Both the position numbers and the translations under genes were made by a program. DNA of 64,000 bases from Blattabacterium cuenoti. Lineage in GTDB: Bacteria > Bacteroidota > Bacteroidia > Flavobacteriales > Blattabacteriaceae. The DNA is taken from positions 124,001 to 188,000 of the forward strand of contig NZ_CP059181.1 in NCBI RefSeq assembly GCF_014251235.1, in the 5' to 3' direction. Below are positions 16,231-25,686 of this stretch, piece by piece. The notes under the pieces are model-generated. The model was given only the letters and a program-made list of their open reading frames with translations. It was not told the origin of the DNA and did no database searches. Numbering within the stretch: the stretch's first letter is position 1; each line of letters opens with the position of its first letter.

Positions 16231-16647
16231 ATGAATTATGATAAAAATTATATGAATTTAGCCATTAAATGGTCAAAATTATCTTTTTGTAAGAAAAAAA
16301 AAGTAGGCGCTATTATAGTCAAAAATAATAAAATCCTATCAAATGGATATAATGGGACTCCAAATGGTTTTGATAATATATGTGAAGATAAAAATGGAAA
16401 AACAAAATGGTATGTTATCCATGCAGAAGCTAAGGCAATTTTAAAAATTGCTGCATCTTCACAATCTTGTGAGGGGGCTTTTTTATACATAACAAATGTA
16501 CCATGTAAAGAATGTAGTAAATTAATTTTTTTATCAAAAATTAAGAGAGTTGTATATTTACAAAATAAGAAAGATTCAATTCAAAAAGAAGGATTGATCT
16601 TTTTAAAAAGATTCAAAATAATCGTAGAAGAATTTTCTGGTTTATAA
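16231..16647 (+). CDS. dCMP deaminase (ComEB-like)
   Basis: This zinc cytidine/deoxycytidylate deaminase (138 residues) converts dCMP to dUMP, feeding ThyA (21829-22623). Zinc ligands and catalytic Glu are in HAEAKAI and PCKEC. The substrate-specificity region SNGYNGTPNGFDNICED matches deoxycytidylate deaminases rather than TadA or free-cytidine deaminases; the separate TadA is at 24300. Length is a little short of the usual 140-160. The tRNA-Leu gene follows 6 nt after the stop. Confidence 0.9.
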   Translation: MNYDKNYMNLAIKWSKLSFCKKKKVGAIIVKNNKILSNGYNGTPNGFDNICEDKNGKTKWYVIHAEAKAILKIAASSQSCEGAFLYITNVPCKECSKLIFLSKIKRVVYLQNKKDSIQKEGLIFLKRFKIIVEEFSGL

Positions 16648-16653
16648 CAAACA

Positions 16654-16739
16654 ACCCAGATGGCGGAATTGGTATACGCGTTGGACTCAAAATCCAATGA
16701 TTTTATTACATCATGCGGGTTCGAATCCCGCTCTGGGTA
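16654..16739 (+). tRNA. tRNA-Leu (CAA anticodon)
   Basis: This class II tRNA of 86 nt has acceptor ACCCAGA/TCTGGGT, discriminator A, anticodon stem TTGGA/TCCAA closing CTCAAAA with anticodon CAA (reads UUG), a long variable arm, and T-arm GGGTTCGAATCCC. The first pair is A-T rather than the more usual G-C. CCA is not encoded. Confidence 0.96.
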
Positions 16740-16748
16740 TTAAAAAAA

Positions 16749-18461
16749 TTAAAATAAAAAATATCTTTGAGAAAGAGGTAAATTTACAGATGGGTTAGAT
16801 GTTATTTTTTTTCCATTTATATAAACGTTATAAGTTTTTGGATCTACTTCTAAATTCGGAATTTCATTATTTAATATCATATCATTTTTAGATAAAGAAC
16901 GACATCCTTTTACTATTTTTATTTTCTTTTTTATTTCATTTTCTTCTATAAATCCGTTGTTGATAGCATGAAATGAAATAAAAATACTACTCAATTTTGG
17001 TTCGAAATAACCGAACATTTTCCGATACATAAATGGTTGAGGAGTAGGTATAGTAGCATTTGGATCTCCCATACTTGCATAAACTATCATTCCACTTTTT
17101 AAAACTAATTCAGGTTTTACACCAAAGAAAGAGGGTTTCCATAAAACTATATCAGCCATTTTTCCACAAGATATAGATCCAACATATTCGGATATACCAT
17201 GAGTAATAGAAGGATTGATTGTATATTTAGATATATATCTTTTCACTCTAAAATTATCATTTTTATGATACATATCTTCTTTTGACAAAAAACCTCTTTC
17301 TTTTTTCATTTTATCAGCTGTTTGCCATGTCCTTTTAACTATTTCACCTATTCTACCCATAGCTTGAGAATCTGAACTAGTCATGCTAATAGCTCCTATA
17401 TCATGTAAAAAACCTTCTGCACTAATTGTTTCAGATCTAATTCTTGATTTAGCAAAAGCAATATCTTCTGGAATATTTGAATCAAGATGATGACATATCA
17501 TTAACATATCTAAATGTTCATCAATTGTATTACAAGTATAAGGCATAGTAGGACTTGTAGATGATGGTAAAATATTTGGATGAGATATGACTTTTAATAA
17601 ATCTGGAGAATGACCTCCTCCTGCTCCTTCTGTATGATAAGTATGAATAGTTCTATTTTTAAAAGCCTCTAAAGTATCTTCTACATAACCAGATTCATTC
17701 AAGGAATCCGTATGTATATTTACTTGTATATCAAGTTTTTCTGATACATTTAAACATTGATCTATCACATATGGTGTACTCCCCCAATCCTCATGAATTT
17801 TTAAACCACCTGCACCAGCATAAATTTGTTCTATTAAAGCTTCAGGACGTGAACTATTCCCACTAGCAAGAAAAAGGAAATTTATGGGAATATGATCTGT
17901 ACTTTTTAACATTCTTTGAATGTTCCAAACTCCAGAAGTACAATTAGTAGCTATGCTTCCTGTAGCAGGACCAGATCCCCCACCTATAATAGTTGTCGTT
18001 CCATTTTCTAGAGCAACATCAAATAATTGAGGACAGATATAATGAACATGACTATCAACACTACCAGCTGTCACAATCATATTTTCTGAAGAAATTACCT
18101 CTGTTCCAGATCCTATATACATATTCTTACTAACTCCATCCATAAAGTATGGATTACCAGCTTTTCCTATACCAACAATAACTCCATTTTTTATTCCAAT
18201 ATCTCCTTTAATAATCCCCCAATAATCAATAATAATGGCATTAGTTAAAACTAAATCTAAAATTCCCTCTTCTCTAGTAGCAAAAGGATGTTGCCCCATT
18301 CCATCTCTAATTACCTTTCCTCCTCCAAAAACACATTCATCTCCATAAATTGTATAATCTTTTTCTATTTCAATCCACAGAGATGTATCTCCTAAACGAA
18401 TCTTATCTCCTTTAGTAGGACCATACATTCTTGCATAAGATTCTCTATCTAATTTTTTCAT
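16749..18461 (-). CDS. ureC: urease alpha subunit
   Basis: This is the catalytic subunit of the nickel urease that splits urea into ammonia and carbamate. The 570-residue length is typical. The bridging carbamylated lysine is at about residue 220 in [13 protein letters not shown]; nickel ligand histidines appear in [19 protein letters not shown] and [14 protein letters not shown]; the mobile flap Cys/His is in [17 protein letters not shown]. All key residues are present, so it should be active when the nickel-insertion proteins (UreD/E/F/G, none in this window) are supplied. It overlaps ureAB by 4 nt (ATGA), implying translational coupling. Urease in a cockroach symbiont is understood as part of nitrogen recycling from uric acid-derived urea. 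Confidence 0.98.
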   Translation of the reverse strand: MKKLDRESYARMYGPTKGDKIRLGDTSLWIEIEKDYTIYGDECVFGGGKVIRDGMGQHPFATREEGILDLVLTNAIIIDYWGIIKGDIGIKNGVIVGIGKAGNPYFMDGVSKNMYIGSGTEVISSENMIVTAGSVDSHVHYICPQLFDVALENGTTTIIGGGSGPATGSIATNCTSGVWNIQRMLKSTDHIPINFLFLASGNSSRPEALIEQIYAGAGGLKIHEDWGSTPYVIDQCLNVSEKLDIQVNIHTDSLNESGYVEDTLEAFKNRTIHTYHTEGAGGGHSPDLLKVISHPNILPSSTSPTMPYTCNTIDEHLDMLMICHHLDSNIPEDIAFAKSRIRSETISAEGFLHDIGAISMTSSDSQAMGRIGEIVKRTWQTADKMKKERGFLSKEDMYHKNDNFRVKRYISKYTINPSITHGISEYVGSISCGKMADIVLWKPSFFGVKPELVLKSGMIVYASMGDPNATIPTPQPFMYRKMFGYFEPKLSSIFISFHAINNGFIEENEIKKKIKIVKGCRSLSKNDMILNNEIPNLEVDPKTYNVYINGKKITSNPSVNLPLSQRYFLF

Positions 18462-19084
18462 ATTTTTTCGTTTTCTTTTCCAGAAAAACCATAAATTTTC
18501 TGACTACCTCCTATTTGAACTAAACCAACTTTTTTTATTTCTCCTGGTTCAAACCGAATAGACATTCCTGCAGGAATGTCTAATCGGTATCCCTTAGTTC
18601 CAGTTCTATCAAAGTGAAGTGAAGCGTTTGTTTCATAAAAATGAAAATGAGATCCTATTTGGATAGGGCGATTGCCTATATTAGAAACCATTCTTTCTAT
18701 ACGAGGTCTTCCATGTAATAAAACAATATCTTCTTTAAGAAGATTATATTGTCCTGGAATCATATTTGAATTTTTTTTATATTTTTTAATAGGATTATGT
18801 ATGGTTACTAATTTAGTTCCATCAGGAAAAGTGGCTTCAATTTGAACATTATGAAGCATTTCATGCACTCCATCCATAACTTGGTCATAGTGTAGAATAT
18901 TTCTTGCTTCAAGCATAAGTTCTTTGACTTTTTTTCCATCTCTTGCTCCTTCCATCACATAATGAGTAATTATTGCTACAGATTCAGGATAATTTAGTTT
19001 CAATCCTCTTTTTAAACGTTTTTTTGCTAATTCTCCAGCCATGTAAAGAAGAATTTTTTCCTTTTCATAAGAAGTTAAATGCAT
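18458..19084 (-). CDS. ureAB: fused urease gamma-beta subunit
   Basis: This 208-residue chain joins the gamma subunit (about 1-100: [20 protein letters not shown], then [20 protein letters not shown] and [12 protein letters not shown]) to the beta subunit (about 108-208: [52 protein letters not shown]). Gamma-beta fusion in this order is the same architecture as Helicobacter UreA, whereas most bacteria have separate ureA and ureB. It forms the structural base around UreC. It overlaps ureC by 4 nt. The 228-nt upstream region, shared with divergent thrA, has no clear promoter on this strand. Confidence 0.97.
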   Translation of the reverse strand: MHLTSYEKEKILLYMAGELAKKRLKRGLKLNYPESVAIITHYVMEGARDGKKVKELMLEARNILHYDQVMDGVHEMLHNVQIEATFPDGTKLVTIHNPIKKYKKNSNMIPGQYNLLKEDIVLLHGRPRIERMVSNIGNRPIQIGSHFHFYETNASLHFDRTGTKGYRLDIPAGMSIRFEPGEIKKVGLVQIGGSQKIYGFSGKENEKI

Positions 19085-19245
19085 ATGATTTTTTTTTAGT
19101 AAAGTAAAAAAACAACTAGTTTTTATCCAATTTATAGAAATAAATTAACATCATAATATATTTTATATAACGTTCCTAAAATATAAAAAAATTATATTTT
19201 TTCGTTAACCTTGAAACAAAAAAACACTTCTCTGTAAATTATTAT

Positions 19246-19253
19246 TATTTTTG
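19246..19253 (+). promoter_or_regulatory. possible -7 element for thrA
   Basis: TATTTTTG matches TAnnTTTG, 60 nt upstream of the thrA ATG. No -33 TTG lies at the 19-nt spacing. The rest of the 228-nt ureAB-thrA spacer holds an AT-only inverted repeat (19178-19185 with 19193-19200) and no ORF or leader peptide that I can see. Confidence 0.35.
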
Positions 19254-19312
19254 TTGTCATCTTAATTGAACATAGGGAGATTGTTTTATTAAAATTAAAT
19301 TAATAAAAAAAA

Positions 19313-21766
19313 ATGCAAGTTTTAAAATTTGGTGGAAGTTCTGTTGCTCATTCTGATTCTATAAAAAGTATTTGTTCTCTATTGGAGAAAAAACCGAAAG
19401 GAAGATATGCTATTGTTGTTTCTGCTTTAGGAAAAATAACCGATCAGTTAATAAAATGTGGAAAATTAGCTTCTGAAAGAAAAAATCTTTATAAAGATAT
19501 TCTAGAAAAAATAAAAATTCGTCATTTTAATATTATAAATAATTTATTTCCAATTACTTATCAAAGTAATTTAATTAGTTGGTTTAAAAAAAATATAAAG
19601 GAATTGGAGTGTTTATGTGATGGTATTTTTCAAGTAGAAGAACTTTCAAAACGTTCTTTAGATAAAATTATGAGTTTTGGAGAACTGAGTTCTTCTTTTC
19701 TCATTTCGGAAAAACTTAAACAGATTGGATTAAATGCTATTTGTAAAGATAGTAGAGAACTTATTATAACAGATTCTAAATTCGGATGTGCACAAGTAGA
19801 TTTTATAACAAGTAATCACAATATTGTTCAATTTTTTATGAAAAAAACATCAGAATATGTTGTTTTACCCGGTTTTATAGGTTCTACGTTAGAAAATGAA
19901 ACAACGACTCTTGGAAGAGGAGGTTCTGATTATACAGCTTCTATTTTAGCTTCTGCTATATCCGCTAGTTTACTTGAAATATGGACAGATGTAAGTGGAA
20001 TGATGACTGCAAATCCAAAAATAGTGAATCATGCTTTTCCTATAAAAGAAATTTCTTATGAAGAAGCTATGGAATTATCTCACTTTGGAGCAAAAGTAAT
20101 TTATCCTCCTACAATACAACCAGCTATGAAGAAAAATATTCCTATCAAAATAAAAAATACTTTTTCTCCTTTAGATCCAGGAACCTTAATTTATATGAGT
20201 AAAAGAACGAATATAAGTCAACCAGTTACCGGTATTTCTGGAATTAAAGATTTAGCTTTATTAACTCTTGAAGGAAGTGGAATGATTGGAATTCCTGGTT
20301 ATTCTAAACGTTTATTTGAAGCTTTATCACGTGAAAAAATAAATGTTATTTTTATTACCCAAAGTTCATCAGAACATTCCATTACAACTGGAATTCATGA
20401 AATGGATGTTATCAAAGCTAAAATAGTGATAGATAGTGAATTTTTTAAAGAAATACACAAAAAAAGGATTGATCCCTTAAGAATTGAAAAAGATTTATGT
20501 ATCATAGCCGTTGTAGGGGATAATATGAAAAATCTTCATGGAACAAGTGGAAAAATGTTTTCTTCCTTAGGAAGAAATAGTATTAATGTTAGAGCTATTG
20601 CACAAGGATCTACTGAGAAAAATATATCTGCTGTTATTAAGAAATCTGATTTTAAAAAAGCTTTAAATACTTTACATGAATCCTTTTTTGAAAGACCTCC
20701 AAAACAAATAAATCTTTTTATTTGTGGAGTAGGTAAAGTAGGAAGTAAATTACTTGAACAGATATATCAGCAAAGAAATTATTTGTTTAATGAACTTAAA
20801 CTTCAAGTCAGAGTAATTGGATTAGCTAATAGTAAAAAAATGAACTTCGAAAATAGTGGTATTAATTTACTTCAATGGAAAAAAGATCTTCATAAAAATG
20901 GTTGTCAGATGAATATTTATTCTTTTATGGAAAGAGTATGGAATTTTAATTTAAGAAATAGTTTATTTGTAGATAATACAGCAAGTGAAGAAATGGCGAT
21001 GACCTATGAAAAATTTTTACAAAATGGAATAGGAGTTATTACTTGTAACAAAATAGCTTGTTCTTCTGATTATGAACATTATAAAAAATTAAAAATACTG
21101 TCTAGACATTTTAAAGCTCCATTCTTATTTGAAACGAATGTAGGTGCAAGTCTTCCGGTCATTAGTACTCTTAATGATCTAATCAATAGCGGAGATAAAA
21201 TTAATAAGATAGAAGCAGTATTATCTGGAAGTTTGAATTTTATTTTTAATCATTTTATAGGAAAAAAATCCTTTTTAGAAATTGTACAAGAAGCTCAAAA
21301 TAAAGGGTTTACTGAACCAGACCCTCGTATTGATCTTAGTGGATTAGACGTCATGCGTAAAATACTTATTTTAGCAAGAGAATGTGGTTCTCCATTAGAA
21401 ATAAGTGATATACGTCACAAATCTTTTCTTCCTGAAAGTTGTTCAACCGTTCTATCACTTAAAGATTTTTATCAAAAGTTACATCAATATAAAGATTATT
21501 TCTTTAACCTAAGAAAAAAAGCAGAAAAAGAAAAAAAACGTCTTAGATTTATTGCTCGTTATGAAAAAGGAATAGCTACTGTAGGATTAGAATCGGTAAA
21601 AAAAAGTCATCCTTTTTATCAACTAGAAGGTAAAGATAATATGGTTTTATATAATACCTACCGTTATCTTGAACAACCTTTGATTATAAAGGGAGCAGGA
21701 GCTGGAGCAGAAGTTACAGCTTCTGGAGTTTTTTCAGATATTATTAAGGCTACTAGGACGAAATAA
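19313..21766 (+). CDS. thrA: bifunctional aspartate kinase / homoserine dehydrogenase
   Basis: Catalyses the first and third steps from aspartate to threonine and methionine. The aspartokinase domain (about 1-290) starts MQVLKFGGSSVAH and holds GFIGSTLENETTTLGRGGSDYTA; a pair of ACT domains (about 305-460) includes GSGMIGIPGYSKRLFEAL and VAVVGDNMKN-like IAVVGDNMKNLHGTSGKMF; homoserine dehydrogenase (about 465-817) includes NLFICGVGKVGSKLLEQI, the catalytic region EAVLSGSLNFIFNHF, and EPDPRIDLSGLDVMRKILILARE. The 817 residues match ThrA (about 820). The retained ACT region suggests feedback control may persist. The aspartate product branch to lysine is represented by dapD (58701-59531). Confidence 0.97.
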   Translation: MQVLKFGGSSVAHSDSIKSICSLLEKKPKGRYAIVVSALGKITDQLIKCGKLASERKNLYKDILEKIKIRHFNIINNLFPITYQSNLISWFKKNIKELECLCDGIFQVEELSKRSLDKIMSFGELSSSFLISEKLKQIGLNAICKDSRELIITDSKFGCAQVDFITSNHNIVQFFMKKTSEYVVLPGFIGSTLENETTTLGRGGSDYTASILASAISASLLEIWTDVSGMMTANPKIVNHAFPIKEISYEEAMELSHFGAKVIYPPTIQPAMKKNIPIKIKNTFSPLDPGTLIYMSKRTNISQPVTGISGIKDLALLTLEGSGMIGIPGYSKRLFEALSREKINVIFITQSSSEHSITTGIHEMDVIKAKIVIDSEFFKEIHKKRIDPLRIEKDLCIIAVVGDNMKNLHGTSGKMFSSLGRNSINVRAIAQGSTEKNISAVIKKSDFKKALNTLHESFFERPPKQINLFICGVGKVGSKLLEQIYQQRNYLFNELKLQVRVIGLANSKKMNFENSGINLLQWKKDLHKNGCQMNIYSFMERVWNFNLRNSLFVDNTASEEMAMTYEKFLQNGIGVITCNKIACSSDYEHYKKLKILSRHFKAPFLFETNVGASLPVISTLNDLINSGDKINKIEAVLSGSLNFIFNHFIGKKSFLEIVQEAQNKGFTEPDPRIDLSGLDVMRKILILARECGSPLEISDIRHKSFLPESCSTVLSLKDFYQKLHQYKDYFFNLRKKAEKEKKRLRFIARYEKGIATVGLESVKKSHPFYQLEGKDNMVLYNTYRYLEQPLIIKGAGAGAEVTASGVFSDIIKATRTK

Positions 21767-21828
21767 GAATCATAAAAAAATGGATTAACAAAAAAACCAA
21801 AAACTGTTTCTAAATATATACTTTAAAT

Positions 21829-22623
21829 TTAAACAGCTACATCTCCCTTAATATGTGGATATGGATTATAATTGATTAGTTGAAAATCTTCAAAAGAAAA
21901 GTTAAAAATGTTCTTAATTGAAGAATTTAAAAGTAGAATAGGTAATGGTCTAGGTTTTCTTTTTATTTGAATTTTAACTTGTCTAATATGATTTTTATAT
22001 ATATGAGCATCACCTATAACATGAATTAATTCTTTTGCTTTTAGATGGAGTATTTGAGAAATCATCATAAGCAATAAAGCATAAGAAGCGATATTAAAAG
22101 GTAATCCTATAAAAATATCTGCACTTCTTTGGTATAGTTGTAAAGATAAATTATTATCACAGATATAAAATTGAAAAAGTAAATGACAGGGGGGTAATCT
22201 CATTTCTTGAATCATTCCTACATTCCAAGAAGAAACAATTAAACGCCGTGAATGAGGATTCAATTTTATTTCTTTTATCAAATTAGTTATTTGATCTATA
22301 AATTCTCCATTATAAGTAGGCCATTTTCTCCATTGAAACCCATATATTGGACCAAGATCCCCTTTATCATTTGCCCAATTATTCCAAATATCTACTTTAT
22401 TATTTTTTAAATATTGGACATTCGTATATCCTTTCAAAAACCATAATAATTCATAAATAATAGAACGTATGTTTAATTTTTTAGTGGTTAAAAGAGGATA
22501 TCCATTTCTTAAATCAAATCTCATTTGATATCCAAACAAACTTTTAGTTCCTATTCCAGTACGGTCCATTTTATTTATTCCATTTTTTAATACATTTTTT
22601 AATAAATTTAAATATTGTTTCAT
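21829..22623 (-). CDS. thyA: thymidylate synthase
   Basis: Methylates dUMP to dTMP using methylene-tetrahydrofolate. The 264-residue length is the same as E. coli ThyA. The active-site cysteine is in [12 protein letters not shown], the dUMP-binding segment is in [18 protein letters not shown], and the start [15 protein letters not shown] and RTGTGT-type loop ([17 protein letters not shown]) are intact. It converges on thrA with a 62-nt AT-rich spacer lacking a clear terminator. Confidence 0.98.
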   Translation of the reverse strand: MKQYLNLLKNVLKNGINKMDRTGIGTKSLFGYQMRFDLRNGYPLLTTKKLNIRSIIYELLWFLKGYTNVQYLKNNKVDIWNNWANDKGDLGPIYGFQWRKWPTYNGEFIDQITNLIKEIKLNPHSRRLIVSSWNVGMIQEMRLPPCHLLFQFYICDNNLSLQLYQRSADIFIGLPFNIASYALLLMMISQILHLKAKELIHVIGDAHIYKNHIRQVKIQIKRKPRPLPILLLNSSIKNIFNFSFEDFQLINYNPYPHIKGDVAV

Positions 22624-22660
22624 ATATTATTTAACTAAATTTTTTTCTTTTTTTAAAGAG

Positions 22661-22668
22661 TATTTTTG
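22661..22668 (+). promoter_or_regulatory. possible -7 element for prs
   Basis: TATTTTTG fits TAnnTTTG and ends 21 nt before the prs ATG. No -33 TTG is visible in the T-rich upstream sequence, so it is a partial match. Confidence 0.4.
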
Positions 22669-22689
22669 TATATATAAAAAAATATAATT

Positions 22690-23622
22690 ATGAATCAAAA
22701 GGTTCTCTTCTTTTCTACAAGAAGTGGTTTAAGATTATCAAAAAATATAGCTTTTCATTATGGAAAAATTCTAGGAAAAATTCGTTTTTTGGAATTTAAT
22801 GATGGAGAATATTCTCCATGTTTTGAACAATCTGTTCGTGGATCACGAGTATTTTTAATTGGATCTACTACTCCTCCAGTGGATAATTTAATGGAATTAC
22901 TTTTAATGTGTGATGCTGCACGTAGAGCTTCCGCTCATAACATTACACTTGTAATTCCTTATTTTGGATGGGCAAGACAAGATCATAAGGATAAGCCTAG
23001 AACGCCTATAGCTGCTAAACTTATAGCAAATCTAATGGTAGCGTCTGGTGCTAATCGATTAATGACAATGGACTTACATGCAGATCAAATTCAGGGGTTT
23101 TTTGATATCCCTGTAGATCATTTATATGCTTCTAGAATTTTTATTGATTATATTAAAAAATTGAATATAGATCAACTAACTATTGCCTCCCCAGATATGG
23201 GAGGAGCAAAAAGAGCTAGAAGTTATGCTGGTTATTTAAGAACAGATGTTGTCATATGTTATAAAGAAAGGAAAAAGGCTAATGAGATAGAATTTATGAA
23301 TTTAATAGGAAATGTTAAAAATAAAAATATAATACTTATAGATGATATGGTTGATACAGCAGGTACTTTAACAGAAGCGGCTTTTCTTATCAGTAAAAAG
23401 GGAGCAAAAAGTGTACGAGCTATAGCCACTCATGCAGTATTATCAGGAGACTCATATGAAAAAATAAAAAAATCACCTCTTGAAGAATTAGTGGTAACGG
23501 ATACTATTTCCATAAAAAAAAGTAATGAAAAAATAAAAGTATTGTCTTGTTCTTCTCTTTTTGCAGAAGTAATGAAATCTATTCATAATGACGAATCTAT
23601 TAGCAAAAAATTTATAATTTAA
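22690..23622 (+). CDS. prs: ribose-phosphate pyrophosphokinase (PRPP synthetase)
   Basis: Makes PRPP from ribose 5-phosphate and ATP, the substrate for PurF (38199) and the PyrE domain (10478). The 310 residues match class I Prs. Catalytic and binding motifs are intact: VRGSRVFLIGSTTPPVDN, FGWARQDHKDKPRTPI, MDLHADQIQGFFDIPVDHL, SPDMGGAKRARSYA and the PRPP loop LIDDMVDTAGTL. rplY begins 5 nt after the stop, so prs-rplY(-tadA) is likely an operon. Confidence 0.98.
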   Translation: MNQKVLFFSTRSGLRLSKNIAFHYGKILGKIRFLEFNDGEYSPCFEQSVRGSRVFLIGSTTPPVDNLMELLLMCDAARRASAHNITLVIPYFGWARQDHKDKPRTPIAAKLIANLMVASGANRLMTMDLHADQIQGFFDIPVDHLYASRIFIDYIKKLNIDQLTIASPDMGGAKRARSYAGYLRTDVVICYKERKKANEIEFMNLIGNVKNKNIILIDDMVDTAGTLTEAAFLISKKGAKSVRAIATHAVLSGDSYEKIKKSPLEELVVTDTISIKKSNEKIKVLSCSSLFAEVMKSIHNDESISKKFII

Positions 23623-23627
23623 TTATC

Positions 23628-24272
23628 ATGAAATATGTCAATATAAACGGAAAAAAAAGAAATATAGGAAAAAAATATCTAAAATCAATTAGACTTTCAG
23701 GAAAAGTTCCTTGTATTTTATATGGAAAAAATATGAATATACCTTTTTCTGTTTCTTTAGAAAGTTTTAAAGAATTTATATATACAAATGAAGTATATTG
23801 GGTTATTCTTCAAATAGAAGGAGAGAAAGAAAGTATAAAAAGCATTAAAAAAGAAATACAATTTGATCCTATTAATGAAAAAATTATACATGCAGACTTT
23901 TTTGAAGTAAAAGAAAATAAATCTATTACGTTAGATATACCTATCAAAACTTATGGAAGACCTATTGGTGTTTCTAAAGGAGGTATATATTCTTCTCCAA
24001 TTAGAAAACTAAAAATAAATGCACTTCCATCTTTTTTTCCTGAATACATAAAATTAAATATCCAATTTTTGGATATAGGAGATAAAATAACAGTAAAAGA
24101 TTTACTTGGAGAAGTAAAGGATTATAAAATTTTACATCCTACTAATACTCTTCTGGCAAAAGTTAAAAACTCTCGTCTATCATCAACAACTTCTACTGAA
24201 ATAACTGACAATGATACTCGTTCTTTAAAAGAAGAAAATAAAGAAGAAAAAAAAGAGACAAAAAAAAAATAA
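23628..24272 (+). CDS. rplY: 50S ribosomal protein L25 / Ctc family
   Basis: This is a 5S rRNA-binding ribosomal protein of the long TL5/Ctc form. The N-terminal L25 domain (about 1-92) has GKVPCILYGKNMNIPFSVS and FDPINEKIIHADFFEVKE; the C-terminal TL5 domain runs to about 180 (PIKTYGRPIGVSKGGIYSS, LNIQFLDIGDKITVKDL). The last 30 residues are a charged Ser/Thr/Glu/Lys tail, typical of Bacteroidota members. Coupled to prs by a 5-nt gap; the prs-rplY pair is widely conserved in bacteria. Confidence 0.95.
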   Translation: MKYVNINGKKRNIGKKYLKSIRLSGKVPCILYGKNMNIPFSVSLESFKEFIYTNEVYWVILQIEGEKESIKSIKKEIQFDPINEKIIHADFFEVKENKSITLDIPIKTYGRPIGVSKGGIYSSPIRKLKINALPSFFPEYIKLNIQFLDIGDKITVKDLLGEVKDYKILHPTNTLLAKVKNSRLSSTTSTEITDNDTRSLKEENKEEKKETKKK

Positions 24273-24299
24273 AAAATTTCTTAAAAAAAAAGAAATCAT

Positions 24300-24740
24300 A
24301 TGAATGATCGTTTTTTTATGAAAATAGCTATTGAAGAGGCTTTAATTGCTTTTCATAATGATGAAGTTCCTATAGGAGCAGCAATAACATATGGAAATAA
24401 AGTTATAGCTAGAGCTCATAATTTAACGGAGACTCTAAATAATATAACCGCACATGCAGAAATGTTAGTACTCAATTTAGCATCTGATTATATGGGTAAA
24501 AAATATATCCAAGAATGTACTTTATATGTGACTATGGAACCATGTGTTATGTGTGCTGGAGCCTTATTTTTTTCTCAAATAGGAAGAGTTGTATGTGGTA
24601 CTCTTTCTTATAAAAGAGGTTTTTTATGTAAAGGAATTGGGTTACATCCAAAAACGAAATTTCTATCTGGAATCATGAAAAATCAATGTAAAAATCTTCT
24701 AAAAGAATTTTTTTCTTTTAAGAGAGTTTTTAAATTTTAA
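24300..24740 (+). CDS. tadA: tRNA-specific adenosine deaminase
   Basis: Converts the wobble A34 of tRNA-Arg(ACG) to inosine. The 146-residue protein has the zinc-deaminase signatures HAEMLVLNLA (catalytic Glu) and EPCVMCAGALFFSQIGRVV, and the start FMKIAIEEALIAFHNDEVPIGA is diagnostic of TadA. Length is normal. It is 27 nt after rplY on the same strand, and its stop overlaps that of convergent dedA by 4 nt. Guanine deaminase is a less likely alternative given the motif set. Confidence 0.94.
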   Translation: MNDRFFMKIAIEEALIAFHNDEVPIGAAITYGNKVIARAHNLTETLNNITAHAEMLVLNLASDYMGKKYIQECTLYVTMEPCVMCAGALFFSQIGRVVCGTLSYKRGFLCKGIGLHPKTKFLSGIMKNQCKNLLKEFFSFKRVFKF

Positions 24741-25384
24741 AGAAGAATTTTTTTCTTTTTTATAATATTCAGAATTATAGGTAAAGTTGTTATAGAAATA
24801 ATAATTAAAATTATCCACTCCAAATGATTTTTCAATTCTGGAAATCTTTTATCTAAATAATGTCCAGACAACATTAGAGAAAATGTCCAAGCTAGGGCTC
24901 CTATTATATTATAAATCATAAATTTTTTAAAATCAACACGAATAGCTCCTGCTACTATGGGAGCAAAAGTTCTTAACATTGGAAGAAAACGACTCATGAT
25001 TAATGCAGTCGTTTTATATTTTTGATAAAATAATTTTGCTATAATAAGATGTTTCTTTTTAAAGAAAAAAGAATCCTTTTTTTTATATAAAAGTTTTCCA
25101 GATTTATATCCTAACCAATATCCTTGTATATTTCCGAGTATAGCAACAGAAGCTACAATTAAAATAATAACTATCAGAGGGACATTATAAAAATTTTTGC
25201 ATAAATCTTTACCAAAGATACCAGCAGTAAATAACAAAGAATCTCCTGGTAAAAAAAAACCAATAAAAAAACCAGTTTCTGCAAAAATAATAGCTAAAAG
25301 AATAAATAAAGCTGTATTTCCAAAATGTAAAAAAATCCATCTAGGATTGAATAAATGCTGAAAAAAATCCCAAAAATATGACAT
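24737..25384 (-). CDS. DedA-family membrane protein
   Basis: This is a 215-residue polytopic inner-membrane protein with several predicted hydrophobic segments. Recognisable DedA motifs are ETGFFIGFFLPGDSLLFTAG near the N-terminus, GNIQGYWLGYKSG, and FLPMLRTFAPIVAGAIRVDFKKFMIYNIIGALAW. Recent work on the family links members to flipping of undecaprenyl phosphate or phospholipids, but which activity applies here cannot be told. Membrane homeostasis genes are often retained in reduced genomes. The 302-nt spacer upstream holds a short membrane ORF on the other strand. Confidence 0.92.
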   Translation of the reverse strand: MSYFWDFFQHLFNPRWIFLHFGNTALFILLAIIFAETGFFIGFFLPGDSLLFTAGIFGKDLCKNFYNVPLIVIILIVASVAILGNIQGYWLGYKSGKLLYKKKDSFFFKKKHLIIAKLFYQKYKTTALIMSRFLPMLRTFAPIVAGAIRVDFKKFMIYNIIGALAWTFSLMLSGHYLDKRFPELKNHLEWIILIIISITTLPIILNIIKKKKILL

Positions 25385-25533
25385 TTAAGAAAAATGATTT
25401 CTTTTTTTCTTAAAATAAAAGAAAAATCTAAAACTAAAATTAGACATGACTATTTTTTTTTAATGAAACAATCTAAATATATTTTTTATATATGTTATAT
25501 ATTATAAATATTATTTATACAAACCATATTCTT

Positions 25534-25653
25534 ATGGAATATATGTTCAAATTTATTAATATTTTAGGATGGATTCCAAATATATTCTTTATAGTAATAT
25601 TTTTTATTTTTTTAATTTTTTTGTTATGCAAAATATTTTATTTTATTGATTAA
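25534..25653 (+). CDS. possible 39-residue single-pass membrane protein
   Basis: An ATG-started frame of 39 codons encodes a short protein with one strongly hydrophobic stretch (about 14-34) flanked by MEYMFKF and CKIFYFID. It lies in the 302-nt dedA-aroB spacer, 33 nt before aroB. I do not recognise it with confidence. In some Flavobacteriia a small membrane protein sits near aroB, and this could be an eroded relative, but that is a guess. In such AT-rich DNA a Phe/Ile-rich frame of this length can occur by chance. The remaining spacer shows nothing else definite except a -7-like box. Confidence 0.35.
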   Translation: MEYMFKFINILGWIPNIFFIVIFFIFLIFLLCKIFYFID

Positions 25654-25661
25654 TTTATAGC

Positions 25662-25669
25662 TAATTTTG
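25662..25669 (+). promoter_or_regulatory. possible -7 element for aroB
   Basis: TAATTTTG matches TAnnTTTG and ends 17 nt before the aroB ATG, a fitting distance, but no TTG is found 19 nt upstream. Confidence 0.35.
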
Positions 25670-25686
25670 CATAAAAAAGGTGTATT

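Noticed and set aside
16231-16647. A second TadA-like tRNA deaminase
   Set aside because: The residues around NGTPNGFDNICED fit dCMP deaminase, and a clear TadA is encoded at 24300-24740.
19085-19312. Threonine leader peptide / attenuator upstream of thrA
   Set aside because: No short ATG frame with Thr/Ile codons and no terminator hairpin is present before thrA.
25385-25533. Additional RNA gene in the dedA-aroB spacer
   Set aside because: No tRNA-like folds or conserved RNA motifs were seen; the sequence is plain AT-rich.
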